From NCBI GenBank assembly GCA_023460155.1, contig JAEWRF010000136.1:1-13742 (forward strand): a stretch of 13,742 nt of DNA, written 5' to 3'. This DNA is from Bacillota bacterium. Its GTDB lineage: Bacteria > Bacillota > Clostridia > Oscillospirales > Acutalibacteraceae. This document shows positions 1 through 6,344 of this stretch, piece after piece; the first letter of the stretch is position 1; every line of letters begins with the position of its first letter. The position numbers and the translations under genes are program-made. Under the pieces are notes generated by a model, which saw only the letters and a list, made by a program, of their open reading frames with translations, ran no database searches and was not told the DNA's origin.

Positions 1-573
1 CGTCGGGATGGTATTATCCACGACCAGCGGAATGCCGTGAGCGTGCGCGGCGGCGGCAATCGGCTCCAGATCGGCTACGGCCGCGTCCGGATTGCTGACG
101 GATTCCACGAAAATTGCTTTGGTATCCGGGCGGATGGCCGCCTCATAGGACTGCGGATTGTCCGGGTCCGATACGAAATCGAAGGAAGCGTTGCAGCCGG
201 GGAACAGCTTTTTCAGGCTGTCGAACGTGCCGCCGTAAAGCTTCGGCGTCGTCAGGATCCTGCCGCCTGAATTCCCGAGAAGATTCAGAAACGTAAAGCT
301 GATCGCCGCCATGCCGGAGGTTACGGCAACCGCGCCGCCGGCGCCGCAGAGTTCGGCAAGCCTTTTCTCCAGAATATCGACGGTGGGGTTGTTGACCCGG
401 CTGTAAAAAAATCCGATCTCCTTGCGCGCACGCATACGCTGGGCCCGTTCGGTCGAGCCCATCTCGAACGAAGCCGTCTGATAAATGGGGACCGAAACGG
501 CCCAGTGGTGCTCCTTCGGGTCGTAATCGCCCTGCACCTGAATTGTTTCGAATCCGTGCTTTTCGTCACTCAT
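1..573 (-). CDS. metY: O-acetylhomoserine thiol-lyase (MetY-type, PLP fold type I), 3' end outside window
   Basis: The N-terminal 191 codons of a Cys/Met-metabolism PLP enzyme are visible; the C-terminal half with the PLP lysine lies beyond base 1. Visible family marks: YSRVNNPT at residues 57-64 (phosphate/substrate loop), TSGMAA at 85-90, Tyr113 in KLYGGTFD, ESVSNP at 157-162 and Asp186 in VVDNT, which in this family pairs with the PLP pyridine nitrogen. The family adds sulfide or methanethiol to O-acetylhomoserine, giving homocysteine or methionine in the cytosol. The ATG at 573 follows a GGAAG ribosome site. It lies 23 nt after the NifK-like stop, so it is the last visible gene of the nifH-D-K-like operon. 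That position fits capture of methanethiol made by the nitrogenase-like enzyme. Cystathionine gamma-synthase or methionine gamma-lyase are alternatives; start and N-terminal sequence favour MetY. Confidence 0.88.
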   Translation of the reverse strand, partial: MSDEKHGFETIQVQGDYDPKEHHWAVSVPIYQTASFEMGSTERAQRMRARKEIGFFYSRVNNPTVDILEKRLAELCGAGGAVAVTSGMAAISFTFLNLLGNSGGRILTTPKLYGGTFDSLKKLFPGCNASFDFVSDPDNPQSYEAAIRPDTKAIFVESVSNPDAAVADLEPIAAAAHAHGIPLVVDNTIPT

Positions 574-596
574 TTTTGGTTGCTTCCTTTCCGGAT

Positions 597-1925
597 TCAG
601 GCGTCGTTCTGGCGGGCCAGAATCTTGCTGTAGATTTCCTCCACAAGGTTCAGTCCGCCGCGGTAGCCCGCGTAGGAGTGGTTTAGTACCAGACGGTCGG
701 TAACCGGCAGCCCCACGTCGAGGAACAACCCGCGCACCTCGTCCGAAATGTCCATATCCCACGAGCTCCCGAGAATCAGCGGGCCGTCAAGGCCTTTTTG
801 CTGCCGGATGCTGTCGTTGATCTCGCCGCCGTCCTGCAGAAAGGAAACCTCCGCCGACGCGTCGTCTGCAAGATGATGAAACTCCTTTCGGAGGGAATCC
901 CGGTATTCCTCCGGCACATCCTCCGTAACGTACTGCCTTGCCGGAGTCAGCCCGAGATCGTTGACGAGGAAACGGGAAAGCGCCAGACCGTAGGCGGATT
1001 CCTCGACGGTGATAAACTGTTTGGGCAGGCTGTAGCGCGTCTCAATCAGGAAATCGGTCGCCTTACCGAGGTAATGGAAATATTCGTCCTCCTGTCTCCG
1101 GATCGTCTTCTCCGCAGCGGCTCCGTCCAAACCCGCGAAGGAGGCGACCTCTCTGAGGAAACGCGAGGTTTCGATTCCACCGATCGGGAAAACGGGAAGA
1201 TGCAGGTATGGGGTCCCGAATTTTTTCTGAAGCAGCTGCGCCGCTTTCAGCCCGATATACGGGGAAACAACCAAATTGAACTGCGCCGCTGGAATTTCCT
1301 GAAGCGCCTTTGCTCCCCCGCTCCCGTAACCGAACAGGATGTTTGCCTTAAGTCCGATGGAAGCGAGCAGCCGTCTGAGCTCTGCGAGGTCGCCCTCCCA
1401 GAACGGATCAAGATACGGGACCGACGCAAATACATTGACCAGCCCCGGAATTTTCCTCTCTGCTGGCCTGAGATACTGTTCGATGATCGCCTGCAGTACC
1501 AGTTCGTGGCCTTTGAATGCGTCCCCCTTGAACCCGGCCGTTTCGGCGTAGACAATGGGGACATCCTTCTGCCGGAAGCTGTGAACCACGCTGCCCACAT
1601 CGTCGCCGACGAGGTCTGAGGTGCAGCCGGTCAGCACGACGAACAGGTCGCCATCCATCACCTTCAGGGTTCCGTCGATCAGGCGCCGCAGCTTCTCCGC
1701 GCCGCCGAATACCACGTCCCGTTCGATCATGTTGGTGCAGGGGATGGAATCACCGCCCGCATAACCGGCCCCCTGGTTTCCCCCTCCGCCGGCCATGGCC
1801 TGGAACAGCTTTGCCGCGCAGCCCGGCCCCGCGTGGATAATCGGAACGGCCCGCTCGATAGCGGTCACCGTCTGCTGTGCGCCAAGCGCGCAGAAAAAGC
1901 GCGGTTCCTGTAAAATCGGCTTCAC
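597..1925 (-). CDS. NifK-like nitrogenase-family component 1 beta subunit (left pair)
   Basis: 442 aa; the start codon overlaps the NifD-like stop by 4 nt, so the two are translationally coupled and should form an alpha2beta2 component 1. Cysteines sit where P-cluster ligands are expected: Cys12 (FFCALGAQQTV), Cys36 (HAGPGC) and Cys101 (TGCTSDLVGDD), with an extra Cys63 (IPCTN). It lacks the roughly 60-residue N-terminal extension of true molybdenum NifK and is shorter than it, as in group IV nitrogenase-like proteins. It is clearly paralogous to the K-like protein at 9404-10720: both share CALGAQQTV, HAGPGC, IPCTN, VVFGG, VGDD and the C-terminal SYAGY/GYAGY-GGL region. Role by inference: beta subunit of a C-S bond-cleaving reductase (MarK-like) rather than a dinitrogenase. 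It could also belong to an undescribed reductase. Confidence 0.88.
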   Translation of the reverse strand: MKPILQEPRFFCALGAQQTVTAIERAVPIIHAGPGCAAKLFQAMAGGGGNQGAGYAGGDSIPCTNMIERDVVFGGAEKLRRLIDGTLKVMDGDLFVVLTGCTSDLVGDDVGSVVHSFRQKDVPIVYAETAGFKGDAFKGHELVLQAIIEQYLRPAERKIPGLVNVFASVPYLDPFWEGDLAELRRLLASIGLKANILFGYGSGGAKALQEIPAAQFNLVVSPYIGLKAAQLLQKKFGTPYLHLPVFPIGGIETSRFLREVASFAGLDGAAAEKTIRRQEDEYFHYLGKATDFLIETRYSLPKQFITVEESAYGLALSRFLVNDLGLTPARQYVTEDVPEEYRDSLRKEFHHLADDASAEVSFLQDGGEINDSIRQQKGLDGPLILGSSWDMDISDEVRGLFLDVGLPVTDRLVLNHSYAGYRGGLNLVEEIYSKILARQNDA

Positions 1926-3394
1926 TCCGCATCACCCCCCAGAAAAAACGTGGGGTCTTGTTCCAGCCACCACTGCGTATACGGCAGTTTGCTGTGCGCG
2001 GCGATATTCTGCACGAAGCGGCGGTGACTGATGGTATCCGCAATCAGGCGGCCGAGCCGGAGAAGGCCCTGATACCCGAGACCGAAGTGCTCGTCGGCCA
2101 TCAGAAATGACGGAATTCCCAACATGGAGGCCCATCGCGTGCCTGCGTGGCGCGCGATGTAAATATCCGGACGGGTACGATTCAGCATGTTCACCAGCTC
2201 ATAAGACTGCTTATTGCAGATGTCGATATTGAAATCTCCAAATTTTTCCACGTCGTGTGCCAGCGTGTCGGAGCGGGCGTCCCCGTTGTCGAAAACGGCG
2301 TCGTGATGCCAGACGCAGTTTCCGACCAGTTCCATTGAAAGCTCACGCACGATCGCTGCCATCGCGTGCGCATGGGCTGCCCCGGCCCCGATAAATGCGC
2401 GTTTCCCCTGAAGCTGACGGCGAAGCTCTTCCAGCTCGGGTGCAATTCTCGCATGCTCATACTGAATGTACCGCTCCGCTTCCTCCTCATGATGGGTCAC
2501 GCGCCCGAGCTCCCGGTAAAATGCATCCGTTCCCGCCGTTCCGAAGGGAAGCGGGGATTTGACCTCCGGCACACCGTAGTATTCCTCCAAACCCGCCGCG
2601 AGGTAGGTGCCAAGCGTGGAGCAGATCTGAACCGACGCGGCAGCCTCCGAAATATGCGAAAGCCGCTCGACGGTGGTGTAGGGCACGATATAGTTCGGCC
2701 AGAGGCCCAACTGCCGGAACGGCTCCGAAAACACATCCCGACCCTGAAAATTGATGACGTTGATCATTCCTGGGTCCTTTTTGCGGGGCGGCTTCACAAG
2801 CTTACGGAGAATACCGTGGTAGGCGGCGTCGAAACCGGTCGCCCACACCTTGCTGCGGAAACCCTCACAGGAGATGGAGACGACGGGAACCCCGACTTCC
2901 TTTTCCATGCGGTCGCAGATTCCGGATACATCGTCGCCGATAATCGCGGATGCGCAGGTGGTTGTCACAAAGATGACGTTCGGCGAAAAGCGGACCTTTG
3001 CCTCACGGATTGCCTCCTGCAGTTTCTCCGCGCCGCCGTAGATGATGTCCTTTTCATCCAGATTCGTGTTGATATAATGGATGTTGTGAACCGGAAGTCC
3101 GCGTTTTTTCCGTCCGGAGCGGCCAGTGATGTTGCGGCCCGGAATATCGCCGCTGCACCCGGCGGGCCCGTGCTCCACCACGGCCGCGTCCTGAATGAAA
3201 ACCAGCTGGTTCATCACCTGGTTCGCACTGCAGGAAATACACTGCGTAAAGGCTCGCTGCTGATCCAGCATGGGACAGCCCTGCGGCCCGTGTGACCTGC
3301 GGCAAAGCTCCTTCGCACTGCCGCAGTAGCCCGTAATGGAGTTCAGCCGTGCCTCGCGGACTTCCACTACTGGGTCCTTCAAGTTTATGCTCAT
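1922..3394 (-). CDS. NifD-like nitrogenase-family component 1 alpha subunit (left pair)
   Basis: 490 aa from ATG at 3394. An in-frame TTG at 3403 is rejected because the GCGAGG ribosome site would be only 2 nt away, and because starting at MSINLKDP lines up with MSSINIKSP of the right-hand paralog. P-cluster-type cysteines: Cys52/Cys55 (QCISC), Cys80 (GPAGC), Cys147 (TTTCAS). Cys258 in SVQICSTLGTYL aligns by eye with the FeMo-cofactor Cys ligand (Azotobacter Cys275). The residue aligning with the second cofactor ligand His442 appears to be Leu439 (GLGYQG), though His436 lies three residues away. This is inconsistent with a classical dinitrogenase and fits a group IV enzyme such as MarD. It is followed by the overlapping K-like gene and preceded by the iron-protein gene (64-nt gap), all one operon. 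Confidence 0.88.
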   Translation of the reverse strand: MSINLKDPVVEVREARLNSITGYCGSAKELCRRSHGPQGCPMLDQQRAFTQCISCSANQVMNQLVFIQDAAVVEHGPAGCSGDIPGRNITGRSGRKKRGLPVHNIHYINTNLDEKDIIYGGAEKLQEAIREAKVRFSPNVIFVTTTCASAIIGDDVSGICDRMEKEVGVPVVSISCEGFRSKVWATGFDAAYHGILRKLVKPPRKKDPGMINVINFQGRDVFSEPFRQLGLWPNYIVPYTTVERLSHISEAAASVQICSTLGTYLAAGLEEYYGVPEVKSPLPFGTAGTDAFYRELGRVTHHEEEAERYIQYEHARIAPELEELRRQLQGKRAFIGAGAAHAHAMAAIVRELSMELVGNCVWHHDAVFDNGDARSDTLAHDVEKFGDFNIDICNKQSYELVNMLNRTRPDIYIARHAGTRWASMLGIPSFLMADEHFGLGYQGLLRLGRLIADTISHRRFVQNIAAHSKLPYTQWWLEQDPTFFLGGDAE

Positions 3395-3458
3395 GAATTC
3401 CAAACCTCGCTTGCACCGTAAATTTTAGGGATTGCGGGGGAAACCTCCGCCGCGGGGT

Positions 3459-4328
3459 TCAGCAGGCTCCCGTCGCGATCCGCTGCGCCTCCACATCGAG
3501 AATCTGCTTGCTCCAGCCTGACGCCCAAGCCCGAAGTTCGGAGGTTCCGAGCGGTGCGGGGGTATGGGAAACCTCGTGCGCCGCAATTTTTTCCGCCAGA
3601 CGGGTGTAAACCTTCGCCTGCTCGGAATCGGGCGCACCCTCAATGGTCGTTTTTCCCTGAAGCTCGCACTGCGTCACCGTCACCGAGCGCGGAACGTATT
3701 CCACAACCTGAGTCTGCGTCTGCTTCGCAAAATCGTTGATAATGTCCTTTGAATACGGCTGGTTGATGGAGTTTGCGATGATGCCGCCCAGCAGCGCCCC
3801 GCCCGAGTTCGAATACTGTTTGATACCCTTGAAGAGGTTGTTGGCCGCGTAAACTGACATGAAATCCGAGGAGGAAACCGTGAACACATGCTCCGCGATG
3901 CCTTCGCGGATCGGCATGGCGAAACCGCCACACACTACGTCGCCCAGAACGTCGAAAATGATGAAATCGAGATCCAGGTCCTCAAACACCTTCTGCTGCC
4001 GGAACAGCTGTACCGCCGTAATGATCCCGCGGCCCGCGCAGCCTACGCCCGGAGCAGGGCCGCCCGCTTCCACGCAGTAGATGCCGTTGAAGCCCTGAAA
4101 TACCACGTCGTTTGCGTTGACCGTCCCCTTTTCCCGAAGGGTATCCAGAACGGTGGGAATATACTCCCCTCCGCGCAGAGTGTTAGTGGAGTCGCTTTTC
4201 GGGTCACAGCCGAACTGCATCACCTTATACCCCATCTTCGACAGCGCCGCACTGATGTTTGAAGTCGTCGTTGACTTCCCGATTCCACCCTTCCCGTAGA
4301 TTGCAATCTGTTTCAGCTTTTTGCTCAT
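3459..4328 (-). CDS. nifH: NifH-type iron protein (nitrogenase-like reductase component)
   Basis: 289 aa, close to the usual NifH length. ATP-dependent electron donor: a homodimer holding one [4Fe-4S] cluster. Visible: P-loop GKGGIGKST at 12-20, CDPKSDST at 41-48, cluster ligands Cys97 (GVGCAGRG) and Cys133 (DVVCGGFAMP), and Arg100, the residue that is ADP-ribosylated in regulated NifH proteins. The symbol denotes family, not proven nitrogen fixation; in a Mar-type system this would be MarH. It is the only Fe protein in the window, although two D/K pairs are present, so it may serve both. It is the first structural gene of the leftward operon, behind a long attenuator leader. The start follows AAAGGAG with a 10-nt spacer, and a weaker second AAGGA lies next to the ATG. 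Confidence 0.93.
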   Translation of the reverse strand: MSKKLKQIAIYGKGGIGKSTTTSNISAALSKMGYKVMQFGCDPKSDSTNTLRGGEYIPTVLDTLREKGTVNANDVVFQGFNGIYCVEAGGPAPGVGCAGRGIITAVQLFRQQKVFEDLDLDFIIFDVLGDVVCGGFAMPIREGIAEHVFTVSSSDFMSVYAANNLFKGIKQYSNSGGALLGGIIANSINQPYSKDIINDFAKQTQTQVVEYVPRSVTVTQCELQGKTTIEGAPDSEQAKVYTRLAEKIAAHEVSHTPAPLGTSELRAWASGWSKQILDVEAQRIATGAC

Positions 4329-4352
4329 TTCCTTCGTTCTCCTTTATGACTG

Positions 4353-4381
4353 AGTATAATTTCAGACAGGTTTGCCTGCAA
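4353..4381 (-). promoter_or_regulatory. possible second promoter just upstream of the nifH-like gene
   Basis: On the minus strand TTGCAG (4376-4381) and TATACT (4353-4358) are separated by exactly 17 nt. A transcript starting here would skip the whole leader and both terminators, giving attenuation-independent expression. It is a pattern match only: the -35 box is imperfect and there is no other support. Confidence 0.3.
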
Positions 4382-4429
4382 AACAGGTTTTTCCCGCGCT
4401 CTTTCGGGCCCTCGGCCGGGCATAGGGAT

Positions 4430-4463
4430 AAAAATAAGCCCACAGGTCCGCTGACCCGTGGGC
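4430..4463 (-). terminator. attenuator terminator after leader ORF 1
   Basis: On the minus strand an 11-bp stem (4463-4453 with 4448-4438, one G-U pair) and a 4-nt loop are followed by a U-rich tract (UUAUUUUUAU, 4437-4428). It lies about 45 nt past the stop of leader ORF 1 and about 100 nt before the nifH-like start, the usual place for an attenuator. The stem core CACGGGTC recurs in the terminator at 6268-6295 of the divergent operon. Confidence 0.85.
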
Positions 4464-4508
4464 TTTCTCTTTTTCCCCGCATCTCAGGGACAAAACAAAG
4501 AAAGTCAG

Positions 4509-4616
4509 TTATCCATCCGGGCACAGCGAAACAGAGCGGAGGTTCCAATGGAACATTCGCATTTCACATGTCATTCGCATGGCTTTTGTTCGGGCCGCGG
4601 AAGAACAGTATCTCAT
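4509..4616 (-). CDS. Cys/Met leader ORF 1 (attenuation leader peptide), 35 aa
   Basis: ATG at 4616 sits 8 nt behind AGGAGAAGG-type ribosome bases; stop TAA at 4509-4511. The 35-residue product has MRYC at the start, a Met/Arg/Cys cluster AMRMTCEMRM at residues 12-21, and ends SLCPDG: five internal-or-cluster methionines and three cysteines in a very short peptide. It has no signal peptide or recognisable domain. It precedes a strong intrinsic terminator and the nifH-D-K-metY-like operon. This matches the logic of leader peptides whose ribosome stalling at scarce amino acids decides termination, with Cys and/or Met as likely sensed residues. Functionally equivalent ORFs lie at 6109-6219 and 11161-11268. 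Coding status is inferred from ribosome site, composition and position. Confidence 0.68.
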   Translation of the reverse strand: MRYCSSAARTKAMRMTCEMRMFHWNLRSVSLCPDG

Positions 4617-4640
4617 GTTTGCCTTCTCCTCTGTAAAAAC

Positions 4641-4686
4641 GGATAAAAATGGCCGGGCACACGCACAAAAGCACGCATGCTCGGCC
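4641..4686 (-). terminator. upstream terminator-like hairpin in the left leader
   Basis: The minus strand folds as a long hairpin: GGCCG (4686-4682) pairs with CGGCC (4655-4651), and GCAUGC pairs with GUGUGC inside it with G-U wobbles. A tract AUUUUUAUCCGUUUUU follows at 4650-4635. It lies before leader ORF 1, so the leader would contain two termination points in series. It could instead be a structural element of the leader RNA. Confidence 0.55.
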
Positions 4687-4783
4687 TCCGGTCGTCCGGT
4701 CGGTCTCCGACTTCTGTCATTGCCTCCGCCGGCGGAACAAAGCCCGCCCGGATGCAGCGCCGGGATTCGTAAAAAACCTGTTG
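4687..4783 (-). ncRNA. structured 5' leader RNA of the left operon, class not recognised
   Basis: Between the predicted transcription start (about 4783) and the first terminator-like hairpin the minus strand holds consecutive short helices: CCCGG/CCGGG (4764-4760 with 4751-4747), GGCGG/CCGCC (4748-4744 with 4735-4731, sharing bases with the first), and GTCGG/CCGAC (4711-4707 with 4703-4699). Many small helices directly before a terminator suggest a sensing RNA. I do not find the SAM-I (S-box) core, a T-box antiterminator or a cobalamin box. It may be an undescribed riboswitch or simply GC-rich leader. Confidence 0.35.
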
Positions 4784-4789
4784 CGATTT

Positions 4790-4817
4790 ATTATAGCACC
4801 GATTTCATCAATGTCAA
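4790..4817 (-). promoter_or_regulatory. sigma-A promoter of the left (nifH-D-K-metY-like) operon
   Basis: Perfect TTGACA (4817-4812) and perfect TATAAT (4795-4790) on the minus strand with a 16-nt spacer. Directly upstream are two direct repeats (4821-4840) that may bind an activator. Bases just after the -10 (AAATCGCAA) resemble those after the promoter at 5952-5980. Confidence 0.85.
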
Positions 4818-4820
4818 GTA

Positions 4821-4840
4821 ATTCTATATGTATTCTATAT
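4821..4840. repeat. tandem direct repeat upstream of the left promoter, possible activator site
   Basis: ATTCTATAT occurs twice (4821-4829 and 4832-4840, + strand), offset by 11 bp, about one helical turn, ending 4 bp from the -35 box. A shorter ATTCTAT (5944-5950) also abuts the -35 box of the divergent operon, in the opposite orientation relative to transcription. It could be a transcription-factor site; the stretch is AT-rich, so chance is possible. Confidence 0.4.
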
Positions 4841-4941
4841 TTTAAGATGAAGAAAATCACGCTCAAAAGCCTATTATTCTGTTGAGATCGCTGAAAAAAT
4901 ACAACATTGGTTCCGTACCTCCGCTAGAAAAGGCGCACATC

Positions 4942-4970
4942 TTGACAATAATATACTATTCTTATATTAT
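4942..4970 (+). promoter_or_regulatory. sigma-A promoter of the alpha/beta hydrolase gene with embedded palindrome
   Basis: TTGACA (4942-4947), 17-nt spacer, TATTAT (4965-4970). The spacer and -10 box form an inverted repeat, AATAATAT (4947-4954) with ATATTATT (4964-4971). A repressor bound there would block RNA polymerase. The factor is unknown. Bases 4841-4941, between this promoter and the left operon promoter, hold nothing else I can identify. Confidence 0.7.
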
Positions 4971-5028
4971 TAATAAAATACATTTTTGAAATTGTCACAG
5001 GAAATTCGAGTGACTGGGGGCGTTTTCT

Positions 5029-5910
5029 TTGAATTTTTCCTGTATTACCGCCGACCCTTCCCGGTACGATCCACGGTACCCGGCAGAAATCACGGGTTTT
5101 GTCATTCCCGCCCGGGGCGGAGAGCGGATGTACGCCAACCTGCTCAGGCCGCAGGGTTCCGGATCCCATCCAACCGTTCTGCTGCTGCACGGCTACCCCG
5201 GAGACGAAAACAACTATGACCTCGCTCATGTGCTTCAGCGTTTCGGCTGTGCAGTTGTCATATTTCACTATCGCGGAACTTGGGGAAGCGAGGGTCGATT
5301 CAGTCTCTGCCACATGCTGGAAGATGTCGAGGACTCACTCCGCTTTCTTCGAGAGCATGCCGGCTCGGCGGGATATCCGTTCGACACGGACCGGATCTTC
5401 CTGATCGGCCACAGCATGGGCGGATTTGCCGCGCTGGAAACCGCCGCGAGGGATTCCGGCCTGCTGGGTACGGCGGCGCTGGCTGGGTTTGACTTTTCCC
5501 TGGTATCCGGAAACCCGAAGCTCAAAAGTGCGGTGCGAAAGGAATTCGCCGACAGCCCGCCGATCCGCCGGATCGGTCTGAACGCAATGATGCGGGAAAT
5601 CGACGATCACGCGCGGGAATGGCATTTCCCCGCTCTGGCTGCAGGACTTTCAAAACGGCCGCTTCTTCTGATCGGAGGCACACAGGACCCCATCTCCATG
5701 CCGGAATATCATCTCCAGCCGCTGGAACGCTCCATGCAGGAAACGGATGGAGCGAATTTTCAGACAATTCTCTTTCAGGACGGCCACTGCCTGTGCGAAA
5801 GCCGCATCCGGCTCGCGCAAGAGCTTGTGAAATGGTTGTCGGAGCTTCTCGGGAAACGGGAAAAACCTGCCCATGCGGGGGTGTTTTCATCCGATTCCCG
5901 GATCAGGTGA
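5029..5910 (+). CDS. alpha/beta hydrolase (serine hydrolase/esterase family)
   Basis: 293 aa from a TTG start at 5029, preceded by a G-run (5016-5020) at an 8-nt spacing; the next in-frame start, ATG at 5128, would remove the first beta strands. Fold marks: LLLHGYPGDE (51-60, oxyanion region HGYPG), nucleophile elbow GHSMGG with Ser129, acid Asp220 in GGTQDP, and His253 in DGHCL. This is a complete Ser-Asp-His triad, most like prolyl-oligopeptidase/dienelactone-type hydrolases. There is no signal peptide, so it is probably cytosolic. It stands alone with its own promoter between the two nitrogenase-like operons. The substrate cannot be told from sequence; the sulfur context makes a thioester or acyl-homoserine ester possible, but this is speculation. 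Confidence 0.85.
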   Translation: MNFSCITADPSRYDPRYPAEITGFVIPARGGERMYANLLRPQGSGSHPTVLLLHGYPGDENNYDLAHVLQRFGCAVVIFHYRGTWGSEGRFSLCHMLEDVEDSLRFLREHAGSAGYPFDTDRIFLIGHSMGGFAALETAARDSGLLGTAALAGFDFSLVSGNPKLKSAVRKEFADSPPIRRIGLNAMMREIDDHAREWHFPALAAGLSKRPLLLIGGTQDPISMPEYHLQPLERSMQETDGANFQTILFQDGHCLCESRIRLAQELVKWLSELLGKREKPAHAGVFSSDSRIR

Positions 5911-5920
5911 ATTTTCAAAC

Positions 5921-5939
5921 AAAAAGGACAAACCTTTTT
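5921..5939 (+). terminator. weak inverted repeat after the hydrolase gene
   Basis: AAAAAGG (5921-5927) pairs with CCTTTTT (5933-5939) over a 5-nt loop, 10 nt after the hydrolase stop. Mostly A-U pairs, so termination would be inefficient. It ends 12 nt before the next promoter, a sensible place to end the hydrolase transcript. Confidence 0.35.
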
Positions 5940-5951
5940 CGGAATTCTATC

Positions 5952-5980
5952 TTGACTTTTTGAAAACGTCAGGTTATAAT
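5952..5980 (+). promoter_or_regulatory. sigma-A promoter of the right (nifB-X-D-K-X-like) operon
   Basis: TTGACT (5952-5957), exact 17-nt spacer, perfect TATAAT (5975-5980). It is followed by ATCGCAAGC, closely matching the start of the left operon transcript (AAATCGCAAC). Confidence 0.85.
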
Positions 5981-5996
5981 AATCGCAAGCATCTAT

Positions 5997-6017
5997 AACA
6001 TATATGATTAATATGTT
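5997..6017. promoter_or_regulatory. palindrome near the start of the right transcript, possible operator
   Basis: AACATAT (5997-6003) and ATATGTT (6011-6017) form a perfect 7-bp inverted repeat around ATGATTA, starting about 10 nt after the likely transcription start. Position and symmetry suit a dimeric repressor; no family is recognised. Confidence 0.4.
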
Positions 6018-6108
6018 TATTTGAGCCGTAATATCGCAGATCAAGCTGTTTTGTGCCTGTCCGGCAGCCTTTGGCTGACCGTTGAACGAAAGACCGGAGG
6101 AAAAATTC

Positions 6109-6219
6109 ATGTTTGCTATTTTATCACTGAGCAAACCGATCTCCCTGTGCATGATGTGTTGTGGGCGAATGTCAATTACTGACAATTCGCTTTTCTTGTC
6201 GTGTCCAGGGTCAGATTGA
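6109..6219 (+). CDS. Cys/Met leader ORF 2 (attenuation leader peptide), 36 aa
   Basis: ATG at 6109 lies 8 nt after a perfect GGAGG (6096-6100); stop TGA at 6217-6219. The peptide contains SLCMMCCGRM (residues 12-21) and ends LSCPGSD. Four cysteines plus three internal methionines in 36 residues, with the central cluster alternating Cys and Met, is strongly non-random. There is no domain. It is followed by a small hairpin (6236-6259) and a terminator (6268-6295) before the next gene. I interpret it as a translated leader whose stalling under Cys or Met limitation relieves termination of the yezD-nifB-like operon. The CC-x-RM core resembles LCCRM in leader ORF 3, and its tail (SCPGSD) resembles that of leader ORF 1 (SLCPDG). 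Confidence 0.75.
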   Translation: MFAILSLSKPISLCMMCCGRMSITDNSLFLSCPGSD

Positions 6220-6235
6220 TGGTGAAGTTTTCTGC

Positions 6236-6259
6236 GCTTCTCCCTCGCGGGAGAGAAGC
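6236..6259 (+). other. pause or anti-terminator hairpin between leader ORF 2 and its terminator
   Basis: GCTTCTC (6236-6242) pairs with GAGAAGC (6253-6259); an inner register CTCCC/GGGAG (6240-6244 with 6249-6253) is also possible. It lies between the leader stop codon and the terminator, where classical attenuators carry a pause or competing helix. Confidence 0.4.
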
Positions 6260-6267
6260 ATTCGGAG

Positions 6268-6305
6268 GACTCACGGGTCAATAGACCCGTGAGTCTGTTT
6301 TTTTT
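6268..6305 (+). terminator. attenuator terminator after leader ORF 2
   Basis: A perfect 12-bp stem, GACTCACGGGTC (6268-6279) with GACCCGTGAGTC (6284-6295), and AATA loop are followed by eight T (6298-6305). It lies 48 nt past the leader stop and upstream of the yezD-like gene. The stem core CACGGGTC is shared with the left-operon attenuator. Confidence 0.92.
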
Positions 6306-6344
6306 GCCGAGACAGCGGGAGAATACGAGAAGGCGGTGAATGTC

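Noticed and set aside
798..1619. Long + strand open frame of 273 codons
   Set aside because: It is antisense to the K-like gene, has no family features and arises from codon bias; the same holds for 2366-3295 (+) across the D-like gene.
597..4328. Canonical nitrogen-fixation nifHDK operon
   Set aside because: The K-like protein lacks the long NifK N-terminus, the D-like proteins lack the expected FeMo-co His, no nifE/nifN/nifV is present, and the neighbours are methionine genes.
4329..4789. SAM-I (S-box), T-box or cobalamin riboswitch in the left leader
   Set aside because: None of the conserved cores could be found by eye on the minus strand; kept only as an unclassified structured leader.
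5775..6281. Minus-strand open frame of 168 codons across the right leader
   Set aside because: It overlaps the hydrolase end, promoter, leader ORF 2 and attenuator on the other strand, and has no recognisable domain.
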